A DNA stretch of 64,000 nucleotides from Clostridia bacterium (GTDB taxonomy: Bacteria > Bacillota > Clostridia > Oscillospirales > CAG-272): assembly GCA_017443595.1 (NCBI GenBank), contig JAFSYU010000034.1, positions 24,358-88,357 of the forward strand, in the 5' to 3' direction. The position numbers and the translations under genes are program-made. Numbering within the stretch: position 1 is the stretch's first letter; each line of letters opens with the position of its first letter. This document shows, in pieces, positions 36,123-44,152 of this stretch. The notes below the pieces were generated by a model, which searched no databases, was not told the DNA's origin, and worked only from the letters and a program-made list of their open reading frames with translations.

Positions 36123-37217
36123 ATGGAAAAAGAAGGTAATATAAGGATACCGTCGGGATGCGCCGTCGCCGCCGTTATATCAAAAGAAGGCAAGAGGATG
36201 AGCGGGCACACGATAGTTGAAGCTATGAAACCGATGCACGACCGCTCAAACGGTCTGGGCGGCGGTTTTGCCGGCTACGGCATATACCCGGAATACAGAG
36301 ACTTCTACGCTCTGCATATGTTTTACGACTGCCGCGATACGAGAAAAGCGTGCGAGGCGTATTTGAAAGAGAGCTTTGAGATAGTAAAAAGCGAGCTGAT
36401 ACCTACAAGGCGGATACCGGAAATTACGGACAAACCTATAATATGGCGCTACTTTGTGTCGCCGTTCAAGTCCGTGCTTGCGGATCTTCAGCTTGACGAA
36501 AAGGAATTCGTCGCGCGTACGGTAATGAAAATAAACACGGATATGAAGGGCGCGTACGTCTTCTCCAGCGGCAAGAACATGGGCACGTTCAAGGCGGTGG
36601 GTTTTCCCGAGGACGTCGGCGTATTTTACAGGCTTGACGAGTACGAGGGCTACAGTTGGACGGCGCACGGCAGATATCCGACGAACACTCCCGGCTGGTG
36701 GGGCGGCGCTCATCCGTTCACTCTGCTTGACTACTCCGTAGTCCACAACGGTGAGATTTCATCTTACGATGCAAACCGCCGCTACATCGAGATGTTCGGT
36801 TATAAGTGCAATCTTCAGACCGATACCGAAGTTATAACGTACATACTCGACTATCTGTTAAGGGTCCGGGGCTTGACCCTGACGGAAGCGGCGTCCGTTA
36901 TTGCCGCGCCGTTCTGGAGCACGATAGACAACAAAAAAGATGAAAAAGAAAAAAATAAATTGAAATATTTAAGGACGGTATTCCCGAGCCTTCTGATAAC
37001 CGGGCCGTTTTCGATAATCTTAGGCTTTGACGGCGGACTTATGGCGTTAAACGACAGACTTAAGCTCCGCTCCATGGTCGTTGGTGAAAAGGACGACAAA
37101 GTCTTTATCGCAAGCGAAGAAGCGGCGATACGCGTTATGGAGCCTGACGCGGAGCATATCTGGGCGCCTGCCGGCGGCGAGCCGGTCATCGTTACCGTAA
37201 AGGATGGTGAGTTTTGA
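36123..37217 (+). CDS. Stand-alone class II glutamine amidotransferase (GlxB/GltB1-like)
   Basis: 364 residues from the ATG at 36123 with AAGGAG seven bases upstream; a longer frame from 36060 has no such site. It corresponds to the amidotransferase part of glutamate synthase, here a separate gene. The domain includes SGCAVAAVIS near residue 10, the WTAHGRYPTNTPGWWGGAHPF segment near 180-200 in short form HGRYPTNT, SVVHNGEIS near 205 and LQTDTEVITY near 232. In the family glutamine is hydrolysed to give ammonia that is channelled to the FMN subunit. The next gene starts inside its stop codon. The GlxB branch has lower sequence conservation near the nucleophile, so activity should be treated as likely, not certain. 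Confidence 0.85.
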   Translation: MEKEGNIRIPSGCAVAAVISKEGKRMSGHTIVEAMKPMHDRSNGLGGGFAGYGIYPEYRDFYALHMFYDCRDTRKACEAYLKESFEIVKSELIPTRRIPEITDKPIIWRYFVSPFKSVLADLQLDEKEFVARTVMKINTDMKGAYVFSSGKNMGTFKAVGFPEDVGVFYRLDEYEGYSWTAHGRYPTNTPGWWGGAHPFTLLDYSVVHNGEISSYDANRRYIEMFGYKCNLQTDTEVITYILDYLLRVRGLTLTEAASVIAAPFWSTIDNKKDEKEKNKLKYLRTVFPSLLITGPFSIILGFDGGLMALNDRLKLRSMVVGEKDDKVFIASEEAAIRVMEPDAEHIWAPAGGEPVIVTVKDGEF

Positions 37218-38722
37218 TGGGAGTTGAATTTATATATCCGGAATTTGAGGTCGTACGAAATTACGACCGCTGCATATCCTGCCGCGTATGCGAGCGACAG
37301 TGCAGTAACGAGGTGCATTATTTAAGCACGGAGCTTGGCAAGATGATCTCCGACGATACAAAGTGCGTCAACTGCCAGAGATGCGTTTCGCTCTGCCCTA
37401 CAAGAGCTTTGAAAATAGTGAAAAGCGACTGCCGTCTGCGCGAAAACGCCAACTGGGACAACGATACGATAAAAGAAATATACAAGCAGGCGAACAGCGG
37501 CGGCGTACTGCTTTCCTCCATGGGCAACCCGAAGCCGCTGCCGGTATACTGGGACAAGATACTTATTAACGCCTCCCAGGTCACAAACCCGCCTATCGAC
37601 CCCTTACGCGAGCCGATGGAAACGAAGGTTTTCTTGGGCAAAAAACCGTCACAGATCAGCCGCGACAAAAACGGTAATATCAAATGCGATCTTCAGCCGC
37701 AGATAGAGCTTGCAATGCCGGTAATGTTCTCCGCAATGAGCTACGGCTCCATAAGCTACAACGCGCACGCTTCGCTTGCACGCGCTGCGACAGAGCTCGG
37801 CATACTTTACAACACCGGCGAGGGAGGACTGCACGAGGATTTCTACAAATACGGTAAAAACACGATAGTGCAGGTCGCCTCCGGCCGCTTCGGCGTCCAC
37901 GAGGATTATCTTGAAGCGGGCGCGGCTATAGAGATAAAAATGGGTCAGGGCGCAAAGCCCGGCATCGGCGGACATCTGCCCGGCGCAAAGATAGTCGGCG
38001 ACGTTTCTCGCACGCGCATGATCCCGGAGGGGTCGGACGCGATATCCCCGGCGCCTCACCACGATATTTACTCAATAGAAGACCTGCGTCAGCTCGTCTT
38101 TTCATTAAAAGAAGCGACGGAATATACAAAACCCGTTATCGTCAAGGTCGCCGCGGTGCATAACATTGCCGCCATAGCGAGCGGCATAGCAAGAAGCGGC
38201 GCGGACATCATAGCGATAGACGGTTTCCGCGGCGGAACGGGCGCGGCGCCTACAAGGATACGCGACAACGTCGGTATCCCTATAGAGTTAGCTCTGGCGG
38301 CGGTCGATCAGCGTCTGCGCGACGAGGGCATACGCGGCAATGTCTCGCTCGTAGCCGGCGGCTCAATACGCTCGGCGGCGGACGTCGTTAAAGCCGTTGC
38401 ATTGGGAGCCGACGCGTGTTACGTTGCGACGGCGGCGCTTCTTGCGCTCGGCTGTCACCTCTGCCGCACCTGTCAGACAGGCAAGTGCAACTGGGGTATA
38501 GCGACGCAGAGACCCGATCTTGTAAAGAGATTGAATCCGGATATAGGATCGCAAAGACTGATAAATCTTATGACCGCGTGGCGGCACGAGATAATGGAGA
38601 TAATGGGCGGCATGGGTATAAACTCAATAGAGGCGCTCCGCGGCAACCGTCTTATGCTGCGCGGCGTGGGACTTAATGCTAAAGAACTTGAGATACTCGG
38701 TATCTCACACGCGGGTGAATGA
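37217..38722 (+). CDS. Glutamate synthase FMN domain with N-terminal 2x[4Fe-4S] ferredoxin (GltB2-like)
   Basis: 501 residues from the ATG at 37217 (TGATG overlap with the previous stop; the TTG just before is less likely). Residues 15-70 hold two CxxCxxCxxxC clusters (CISCRVCERQC, CVNCQRCVSLC). The TIM barrel has VMFSAMSYGSIS near 170, NTGEGGLHED near 195, QGAKPGIGGHLPG near 235, IDGFRGGTGAAPT near 335 and CHLCRTCQTGKC near 412, which binds the 3Fe-4S centre. It should make glutamate from 2-oxoglutarate and ammonia with FMN. The architecture is that of archaeal-type or ferredoxin-linked GOGAT. Confidence 0.92.
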   Translation: MGVEFIYPEFEVVRNYDRCISCRVCERQCSNEVHYLSTELGKMISDDTKCVNCQRCVSLCPTRALKIVKSDCRLRENANWDNDTIKEIYKQANSGGVLLSSMGNPKPLPVYWDKILINASQVTNPPIDPLREPMETKVFLGKKPSQISRDKNGNIKCDLQPQIELAMPVMFSAMSYGSISYNAHASLARAATELGILYNTGEGGLHEDFYKYGKNTIVQVASGRFGVHEDYLEAGAAIEIKMGQGAKPGIGGHLPGAKIVGDVSRTRMIPEGSDAISPAPHHDIYSIEDLRQLVFSLKEATEYTKPVIVKVAAVHNIAAIASGIARSGADIIAIDGFRGGTGAAPTRIRDNVGIPIELALAAVDQRLRDEGIRGNVSLVAGGSIRSAADVVKAVALGADACYVATAALLALGCHLCRTCQTGKCNWGIATQRPDLVKRLNPDIGSQRLINLMTAWRHEIMEIMGGMGINSIEALRGNRLMLRGVGLNAKELEILGISHAGE

Positions 38723-38723
38723 T

Positions 38724-39164
38724 ATGAAACGTGTTTATGTTAATGAAGAATGGTGCTTGGGCTGTCATTTATGCGAATATAACTGCGCTTTTGCAAACTC
38801 CGGTATGAAGGATATGGCGGCGGCGCTTAAAGATAAAAAGATTTTTCCGCGCATACACGTGGAGGGCGACGATAAAATAACCTTTGCCGTTTCCTGCCGC
38901 CACTGCGAAGATCCGATATGCGTAAAAAGCTGTATAGCCGGAGCCATATCAAAGCAGGACGGAGTTGTTAAAATAGACAGAAGCAAATGCGTGGGCTGTC
39001 TTACCTGCATTCTGGTATGCCCTTACGGCGCTCTCGCTTTAGGCGAGAACGGAACTATGCAGAAATGCGAGCTGTGCCTGCAGAACAGCTGCGGCGAGCC
39101 GGCGTGCGTAAAAGGCTGCCCGAACAAGGCGATAGTATACGAGGAAAGGGGCGAGGCGGAATGA
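38724..39164 (+). CDS. 4Fe-4S ferredoxin-type electron carrier (HycB-like)
   Basis: 146 residues from the ATG at 38724, one base after the previous stop, with GGTGA upstream; the longer frame runs inside the GOGAT gene. Four Cys clusters are visible: CLGCHLCEYNC (9-19), CRHCEDPICVKSC (about 54-66), CVGCLTCILVC (about 88-98) and CELCLQNSCGEPACVKGC (about 112-129). It should carry electrons from the FAD oxidoreductase encoded next to the GOGAT FMN subunit, or accept them from a partner. The stop overlaps the next start (ATGA). Confidence 0.9.
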   Translation: MKRVYVNEEWCLGCHLCEYNCAFANSGMKDMAAALKDKKIFPRIHVEGDDKITFAVSCRHCEDPICVKSCIAGAISKQDGVVKIDRSKCVGCLTCILVCPYGALALGENGTMQKCELCLQNSCGEPACVKGCPNKAIVYEERGEAE

Positions 39165-40393
39165 AAAAGTACGTAATAATCGGCAACGGCACGGCTGCGG
39201 TCGGATGTATCGAAGGCATAAGAAGCGTCGATCAGACCGGTGAGATAACCGTTATATCCTCCGAGGATCATCACGTTTACAGCCGTCCGCTCATATCGTA
39301 TTATCTTGAGGGCAAGACGGATCTGCAGAAAATGAAATACCGCGGCGACGGGTTTTACGCTGATAACGGCTGTAAAGTCTTATACGGAAAGACCGCAAAG
39401 TCAATAAACGCAAAATCAAAAACCGTTGTGCTTGACGGCGGTGAAAAAATAAAGTATGACGAGCTCTGCGTCGCGGCGGGCTCCAGACCGTTCGTTCCTC
39501 CGTTTGAGGGACTTGACACGGTGACGCAAAAATTCAGTTTCATGACGCTTGACGATGCGATGTCACTTGAAAAAGCGCTTGACAAGGACAGCCGCGTGCT
39601 TATAGTCGGCGCCGGACTTATAGGTCTCAAATGCGCCGAGGGCATAGCCGGCAGAGTAAAAGATATAACCGTCTGCGATCTTGCCGGACGCGTGTTATCA
39701 AGCATACTTGACGACGACTGCGCGGCGACAGTGCAAAAGCATCTTGAAGACAACGGCTTGAAGTTCCTGTTAGCGGACAGCGTTACAAAATTTGATAAGA
39801 ATACGGCTTATATGAAAAGCGGAAAAACGGTCGAATTTGACATTCTTGTTCTGGCTGTCGGTGTACGGGCAAATTCGGAGATAGTTAAAGATGCCGGCGG
39901 CAACGTTAACCGCGGTATAATAATAAATACCAAAGCGGAAACGAGCCTGCCGCATATCTACGCCGCGGGCGACTGCGCTGAAGGCTACGACGCTTCGATC
40001 GGTTCAAACCGCGTGCTTGCCATTTTGCCTAACGCTTATATGCAGGGGCATACCGCGGGCGTGAACATGGCGGGCGGCGACTCTGAGTTCGGCTGCGCCA
40101 TACCGATGAACTCCATAGGATTTTTCGGTCTTCACATAATGAGCGCCGGAAGCTATGACGGGCAGATGACAGAAGAAAAAGCGGACGGGGCGCTAAAACG
40201 CTTTTTCATCCGCGACGGAGTCTTAAAAGGCTTTATGCTTATAGGAGAAACGGAACGGGCGGGGATATATACTTCTCTCATCAGAGAGAAAACGCCGCTG
40301 TGCAGCATAAATTTTGAACTTGCGGAAAAAATCATATCAAATCTGATTTTTTCACAGAATGTACGTAGAAAAAGATTCGGAGGCGTTGTATAA
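39161..40393 (+). CDS. FAD-dependent NAD(P)H oxidoreductase
   Basis: 410 residues from the ATG at 39161, overlapping the ferredoxin stop. The N-terminal FAD motif is GNGTAAVGC (8-16); the family's RPLISYYLEG follows near 40. A second Rossmann motif for NAD(P)H, VGAGLIGLKCAEG, lies near 145-157, and IYAAGDCAEG near 265 is the late FAD contact. It belongs to the NirB/rubredoxin-reductase-like Pyr_redox_2 group. In this operon it probably feeds electrons through the ferredoxin protein to the GOGAT core, replacing the GltD small subunit. Confidence 0.88.
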   Translation: MKKYVIIGNGTAAVGCIEGIRSVDQTGEITVISSEDHHVYSRPLISYYLEGKTDLQKMKYRGDGFYADNGCKVLYGKTAKSINAKSKTVVLDGGEKIKYDELCVAAGSRPFVPPFEGLDTVTQKFSFMTLDDAMSLEKALDKDSRVLIVGAGLIGLKCAEGIAGRVKDITVCDLAGRVLSSILDDDCAATVQKHLEDNGLKFLLADSVTKFDKNTAYMKSGKTVEFDILVLAVGVRANSEIVKDAGGNVNRGIIINTKAETSLPHIYAAGDCAEGYDASIGSNRVLAILPNAYMQGHTAGVNMAGGDSEFGCAIPMNSIGFFGLHIMSAGSYDGQMTEEKADGALKRFFIRDGVLKGFMLIGETERAGIYTSLIREKTPLCSINFELAEKIISNLIFSQNVRRKRFGGVV

Positions 40394-40394
40394 T

Positions 40395-41114
40395 ATGGTA
40401 GTTAATGCTGAAAAACTTGATTATAAGGCTTTGAATGAAGCTCTGCGCAAAGACGGCAAAAGATACACCGTAAACGGCTGTCTCGGTCAAAGATTCATTG
40501 CCGCCGGAATGTCGGATAAAAAGATCACCGTAAACGGCGTACCGGGCAACGCCCTGGGCGCGTACCTGAACGGCGCGGAAATAACCGTGAACGGCAACGC
40601 GCAGGACGCCGTAGGCGATACCATGAACGACGGAGAGATAACGGTCCACGGCAGCATAGGCGACGCCGCGGGTTACGCTATGCGCGGCGGCTGTATATAC
40701 GTAAAGGGCGACGCGGGCTACCGCGCCGGCATACATATGAAAGCGTATAAAGAAAAAATACCCGTTATGGTGATAGGCGGCTGCACGGGCAGTTTTTTGG
40801 GCGAATACCAGGCGGGCGGCGTTATAGTCGTGCTCGGATTGAATTCAGGCAAAAAACGCATTGTCGGCAATTTCCCGTGCACGGGGATGCACGGCGGCAA
40901 AATGATACTGCGCTCTGACTGCGCCGATATAACCTTTCCCGGTCAGGTCACGGCAAGACCCGCGACGGGGACCGATATGAAAGAAATAAAAAAATACACG
41001 GATAAATTCTGCGCCTTGTTCGGATACGATAAAGACGAGATGCTAAACGCACCGTTTACCGTAGTCACGCCGGACAGCAAAAATCCGTATAAACAATTAT
41101 ACGTAGCTAACTGA
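40395..41114 (+). CDS. GXGXG domain protein (GltB3, C-terminal GOGAT domain)
   Basis: 239 residues from the ATG at 40395, one base after the previous stop. The right-handed beta-helix of glutamate synthase is evident as repeats of Gly-rich turns: KITVNGVPGNALGAYLNGAE, EITVHGSIGDAAGYAM and YVKGDAGYRAG. It has no catalytic residues; in whole GltB this helix holds the amidotransferase and FMN domains together and is needed for ammonia channelling. As a separate gene in the same operon it completes the split GOGAT. Confidence 0.92.
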   Translation: MVVNAEKLDYKALNEALRKDGKRYTVNGCLGQRFIAAGMSDKKITVNGVPGNALGAYLNGAEITVNGNAQDAVGDTMNDGEITVHGSIGDAAGYAMRGGCIYVKGDAGYRAGIHMKAYKEKIPVMVIGGCTGSFLGEYQAGGVIVVLGLNSGKKRIVGNFPCTGMHGGKMILRSDCADITFPGQVTARPATGTDMKEIKKYTDKFCALFGYDKDEMLNAPFTVVTPDSKNPYKQLYVAN

Positions 41115-41128
41115 AATGGAGGAAAGCG

Positions 41129-42334
41129 ATGAAATATTCAAAAGAAGAGGTAATGCAATACGTTATTGAGGAGGATGTGAAATTCATCCGCCTCGCTTTT
41201 TGCGACGTTTTCGGAAAGCAGAAAAATATTTCCATAATGCCGGATCAGCTGCCGCGTGCTTTTGAATACGGCATCGCGTTTGACGCGTCCGCTATTGCGG
41301 GTTTCGGAGACGAGGCCCATTCCGATCTGTTTTTGCATCCGGATCCGGCGACGCTGACGTGGCTTCCGTGGAGACCTGAGCACGGCAAGGTCGTGCGTAT
41401 GTTCTGTTCCGTCACGTATCCGGACGGCAGACCGTTCGAGTGCGATACGAGAAGCCTTTTGAAACAGGCGGAAAAAGACGCAAAGGCGGCGGGCATAACG
41501 TTTTATTTCGGCGCTGAGCAGGAATTTTATCTGTTTGAGCTTGACGATATGAATATGCCTACAAAGATCCCTTACGATAAAGCCGGATATATGGATATTG
41601 CCCCGGACGACAAGGGAGAAAACGTGCGCCGCGAGATATGCTTAACGCTTGAACAGATGGGCATAAGCCCGGAAAGTTCACATCATGAGGAAGGTCCCGG
41701 GCAAAACGAGATAGATTTCAAATACGCGGAAGCGCTTGCCGCCGCTGATAACGTTATGACGTTTCAGACGGTGGTAAAAACCGTGGCGAGAAGAAACGGT
41801 CTGTACGCCGACTTTTCGCCCAAGCCGCTTGACGAATGCGCGGGCAACGGATTTCATATAAACGTCTCCGTAAAGCCGGAAAGCAGCGACGATCTCAAAC
41901 ACATGATAGCCGGCATACTTGAAAAAGCACCGGCTATGACCGTGTTTTTAAACCCGTCTGACAACTCGTACAAACGCCTCGGCAAGCTCAAAGCGCCGAG
42001 ATACGTCTCCTGGTCGGAGGAGAATCGCTCTCAGCTCGTACGCGTACCGGCGGCGTCGGGAGAATACCGCCGCGCAGAGCTTCGTTCGCCGGATCCGACG
42101 GCAAATCCGTATATCGCGTTTGCGCTGATCATCCGCGCGGGACTTTACGGCATACAGAACAAACTCAAGCTGTCTGAAGCGCTTGACGTGAACTTGTATA
42201 AAGCGGACGAAAAGATCCTCTCAACGCTTCAGAAACTCCCGTCAACTCTGAAAGACGCCAAAGTAACGGCAATGACGGACGGTTTTATCAAAGCAAACGT
42301 GCCGGAAAAGATACTTAAGATATTCTGTAAATGA
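41129..42334 (+). CDS. glnA: Glutamine synthetase, short type I
   Basis: 401 residues, about 40-70 fewer than classical GSI. It makes glutamine from glutamate, ammonia and ATP. FGAEQEFYLFEL near 125 and SSHHEEGPGQNEIDFKYA near 188 hold metal-binding Glu/His residues; NGFHINVSV near 245 and the RSPDPTANPYIAFAL segment near 322 are conserved, and the loop that in enteric enzymes carries the adenylylated Tyr seems to be absent. AATGGAGGAAAG precedes the start. With the four GOGAT genes upstream this is a complete ammonia-assimilation unit under one promoter. Confidence 0.95.
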   Translation: MKYSKEEVMQYVIEEDVKFIRLAFCDVFGKQKNISIMPDQLPRAFEYGIAFDASAIAGFGDEAHSDLFLHPDPATLTWLPWRPEHGKVVRMFCSVTYPDGRPFECDTRSLLKQAEKDAKAAGITFYFGAEQEFYLFELDDMNMPTKIPYDKAGYMDIAPDDKGENVRREICLTLEQMGISPESSHHEEGPGQNEIDFKYAEALAAADNVMTFQTVVKTVARRNGLYADFSPKPLDECAGNGFHINVSVKPESSDDLKHMIAGILEKAPAMTVFLNPSDNSYKRLGKLKAPRYVSWSEENRSQLVRVPAASGEYRRAELRSPDPTANPYIAFALIIRAGLYGIQNKLKLSEALDVNLYKADEKILSTLQKLPSTLKDAKVTAMTDGFIKANVPEKILKIFCK

Positions 42335-42350
42335 TTATTTAAAACCGCAG

Positions 42351-42370
42351 GGCGGGGGCTTGCTCCCGCC
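42351..42370 (+). repeat. GC hairpin between glnA and the ANTAR gene
   Basis: GGCGGGGGC and GCTCCCGCC form a near-perfect stem with a minimal loop. No T-run follows, so it is not a normal terminator. It resembles the D repeats at 49-52 kb. Confidence 0.6.
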
Positions 42371-42406
42371 GCATAGAACATTTGTCTGCGAAAGGAGGAA
42401 AGAGAT

Positions 42407-42991
42407 TTGAGCCTGAAAGAACAGATCTACAGCGTTCTTATAGTTTCGTCTTCGGAAAAATTCAATCAGGCTCTGCCTGAGATACTTCCGGTAACGAGCT
42501 TTTCCCCGGTAAACGTCGTTTACAGCGTAAGCGCGGCAAAGCGGGCGTTATCCGAGCGGGATTTCGACTTCGTTATCGTAAATTCTCCTTTGCCGGATGA
42601 GACCGGCGTGCGTTTTTCCGCTGACGCGACCGATTCATACAACACGGTCGTACTGTTTCTTACAAAGATAGAACAGTTTGACGACGCGTATGACAAGCTC
42701 GTGCCGCACGGCGTTTTCCTTTTGCAGAAGCCGGTATCAAAGCCGGTATTCCAGGCGGCCTCCGGCTGGCTTATAAGCGCGCGGGAAAGAATAAGAAGGA
42801 CAGAAAAAAAGACGCTTTCCATAGAAGAAAAAATGAACGAGATACGCACGGTAAACCGTGCAAAATGGCTTCTTATAAGTCAACTCAAGATGTCCGAGCC
42901 TGACGCGCACCGCTACATAGAAAAGCAGGCGATGGACAGCTGTGTATCAAAACAGCAGGTAGCGGAAGAAATAATAAAAACGTATACCTGA
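42407..42991 (+). CDS. ANTAR-domain antitermination regulator with degenerate receiver domain
   Basis: 194 residues from a TTG start at 42407, supported by AAAGGAGG about 8 bases upstream. Residues 8-115 have the receiver fold but the phospho-acceptor Asp is replaced: FVIVNSPLPDETG has Asn where Asp is expected, and the N-terminal acidic pair is missing (IVSSSEK). The conserved Lys (LLQKPV) remains. Residues about 135-190 are an ANTAR domain (NRAKWLLISQLKMSEPDAHRYI in part), which binds tandem hairpins in mRNA leaders and prevents termination. Relatives regulate nitrogen genes. Because the receiver cannot be phosphorylated in the usual way, the signal may come from a partner protein or ligand. 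Confidence 0.88.
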   Translation: MSLKEQIYSVLIVSSSEKFNQALPEILPVTSFSPVNVVYSVSAAKRALSERDFDFVIVNSPLPDETGVRFSADATDSYNTVVLFLTKIEQFDDAYDKLVPHGVFLLQKPVSKPVFQAASGWLISARERIRRTEKKTLSIEEKMNEIRTVNRAKWLLISQLKMSEPDAHRYIEKQAMDSCVSKQQVAEEIIKTYT

Positions 42992-43020
42992 TCTCCGCAC
43001 TTGACAAAAGGTGCGGAGAT
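42991..43020. promoter_or_regulatory. Perfect inverted repeat with the bcp -35 box in its loop
   Basis: ATCTCCGCAC (42991-43000) and GTGCGGAGAT (43011-43020) flank TTGACAAAAG. It could be an operator or the upstream terminator; there is no T-run. Confidence 0.7.
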
Positions 43021-43030
43021 GTTGTATAAT
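43001..43030 (+). promoter_or_regulatory. Sigma-A promoter of the peroxiredoxin gene
   Basis: TTGACA, 18 bases, TATAAT. Confidence 0.8.
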
Positions 43031-43058
43031 ACAAAAAAAACAAAACGGAGATGATACC

Positions 43059-43511
43059 ATGCTCAACACAGGTGATAAAGCGCCCGGTTTCACGCTGCAG
43101 GACAAGGACGGGGTTAACGTAAGTTTATCAGATTTTGCCGGTAAAAAAGTGGTTTTGTATTTTTACCCGAAGGACAACACCTCCGGCTGCACTAAACAGG
43201 CGTGCGCGTTTGCGCTCTCATACGGTCAGTACAAGAAAAAAGGCGCCGTCGTTATAGGCGTCAGCCGTGACAGCGTCGCGTCGCACGGCAGATTTGCGGA
43301 AAAGTATTCTCTTCCCTTCATTCTTTTGTCCGACCCTGAGCTTGAAGTGATAAAAGCGTACGGCGTATGGCAGGAAAAGAAGAATTACGGCAAAGTCAGC
43401 ATGGGCGTGGTCCGCACCACTTTCATAATAGACGAGGCGGGAAAGATAACGCATATAATGCCTAAAGTAAAGCCGGATACGAACGCGGCGGAAGTGCTGG
43501 AGCTGCTTTGA
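43059..43511 (+). CDS. bcp: Thioredoxin-dependent peroxiredoxin, BCP/PrxQ type
   Basis: 150 residues from the ATG at 43059 with GGAG about 9 bases upstream. It reduces hydrogen peroxide and organic peroxides using thioredoxin. YFYPKDNTSGCTKQAC carries the peroxidatic Cys44 and a resolving Cys49 five residues on, the alpha-type BCP arrangement. SRDSVASHGRFAEKY and the C-terminal VRTTFIIDEAGKI also fit. An aerotolerance role is likely in an anaerobe. The VanZ gene starts inside its stop codon (TTGA). Confidence 0.95.
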   Translation: MLNTGDKAPGFTLQDKDGVNVSLSDFAGKKVVLYFYPKDNTSGCTKQACAFALSYGQYKKKGAVVIGVSRDSVASHGRFAEKYSLPFILLSDPELEVIKAYGVWQEKKNYGKVSMGVVRTTFIIDEAGKITHIMPKVKPDTNAAEVLELL

Positions 43512-44005
43512 CGATACGCACGGTTTTAAAGGCCGTTTTCATAGCGGCAACGGTCTTTCTGCTTGTATTTATTTTCGTCATGTCCGCGGAACCCGCGGAA
43601 GAATCGGCGGAGATCAGCCTTTCCGTTGATTTTACGCTGTGCAGACTGTTCAGACCGGATTTTGACAGTCTGAGCGAAGAAGAACAGCTGAAGATCGCCG
43701 CAAAAACAGATCATTTTGTACGCAAAACCGCGCATTTTCTGGAGTTTACGGCTCTGGGAGCGCTTATATGCGCGGATTTTCTTTTATTTGATATCAAGTG
43801 GTATAAAAGTCTTATATTCGCGCTTTTATCCGGCGCCGCCGTCGCAGCCTCTGACGAGATACATCAGATTTTTGTCGCCGGCAGATCATGCGAGATAAAA
43901 GATATGCTGCTTGACTTTACAGGCGTCCTGACCGGATGTCTTATTTCGCTTCTGATATTATTTATAACAGTATCAATAAAAAAGAAAAGATCAAAAACCG
44001 CATAA
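43508..44005 (+). CDS. VanZ-family membrane protein
   Basis: 165 residues from a TTG that overlaps the peroxiredoxin stop; GGAG precedes it. Four membrane segments are visible (about 7-27, 78-97, 101-120 and 135-158). KTAHFLEFTALGAL near 71-84 and the DEIHQIFVAGRSCEIKDML segment near 114-132 are the VanZ signature. The family includes a teicoplanin-tolerance protein of unknown mechanism, but most members, as here, sit outside resistance clusters. A terminator follows. Confidence 0.88.
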   Translation: MTIRTVLKAVFIAATVFLLVFIFVMSAEPAEESAEISLSVDFTLCRLFRPDFDSLSEEEQLKIAAKTDHFVRKTAHFLEFTALGALICADFLLFDIKWYKSLIFALLSGAAVAASDEIHQIFVAGRSCEIKDMLLDFTGVLTGCLISLLILFITVSIKKKRSKTA

Positions 44006-44009
44006 AACA

Positions 44010-44038
44010 AGCCCGTCAAAAGACGGGCTGATTTTTTG
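44010..44038 (+). terminator. Terminator of the bcp/VanZ operon
   Basis: AGCCCGTC-AAAA-GACGGGCT, then GATTTTTT. It abuts the 3' end of the convergent peptide gene. Confidence 0.9.
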
Positions 44039-44040
44039 TT

Positions 44041-44151
44041 TCAGGGTTCTATCGTATCGTTCGGCAAAGGTATGCTGTCGCTCAGCACGTCGCCGCTGCT
44101 GATCTTTATTATTTTTACTTTAGGAGGCTCGTATTTTTCTTTGCCGTTCAT
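44041..44151 (-). CDS. 36-residue peptide, last gene of the transglutaminase operon
   Basis: A tiny gene: ATG at 44151, TGA at 44041. AGGAGG lies nine bases before the ATG, and the start is one base after the stop of the transglutaminase gene, so translation is almost certain. The peptide begins MNGKEKYEPPKVKIIKI and continues SSGDVLSDSIPLPNDTIEP. It has no signal peptide, no cysteine and no membrane segment; it has a basic first half and an acidic, Pro/Ser/Asp-rich second half. I recall similar short peptides with the pattern KYExPxVxIIxI...DV(I/L)xxS in gut Clostridia, but know of no function. A modified or exported signal peptide, or a small regulator of the surface enzymes, would both fit. 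Confidence 0.75.
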   Translation of the reverse strand: MNGKEKYEPPKVKIIKISSGDVLSDSIPLPNDTIEP

Positions 44152-44152
44152 A

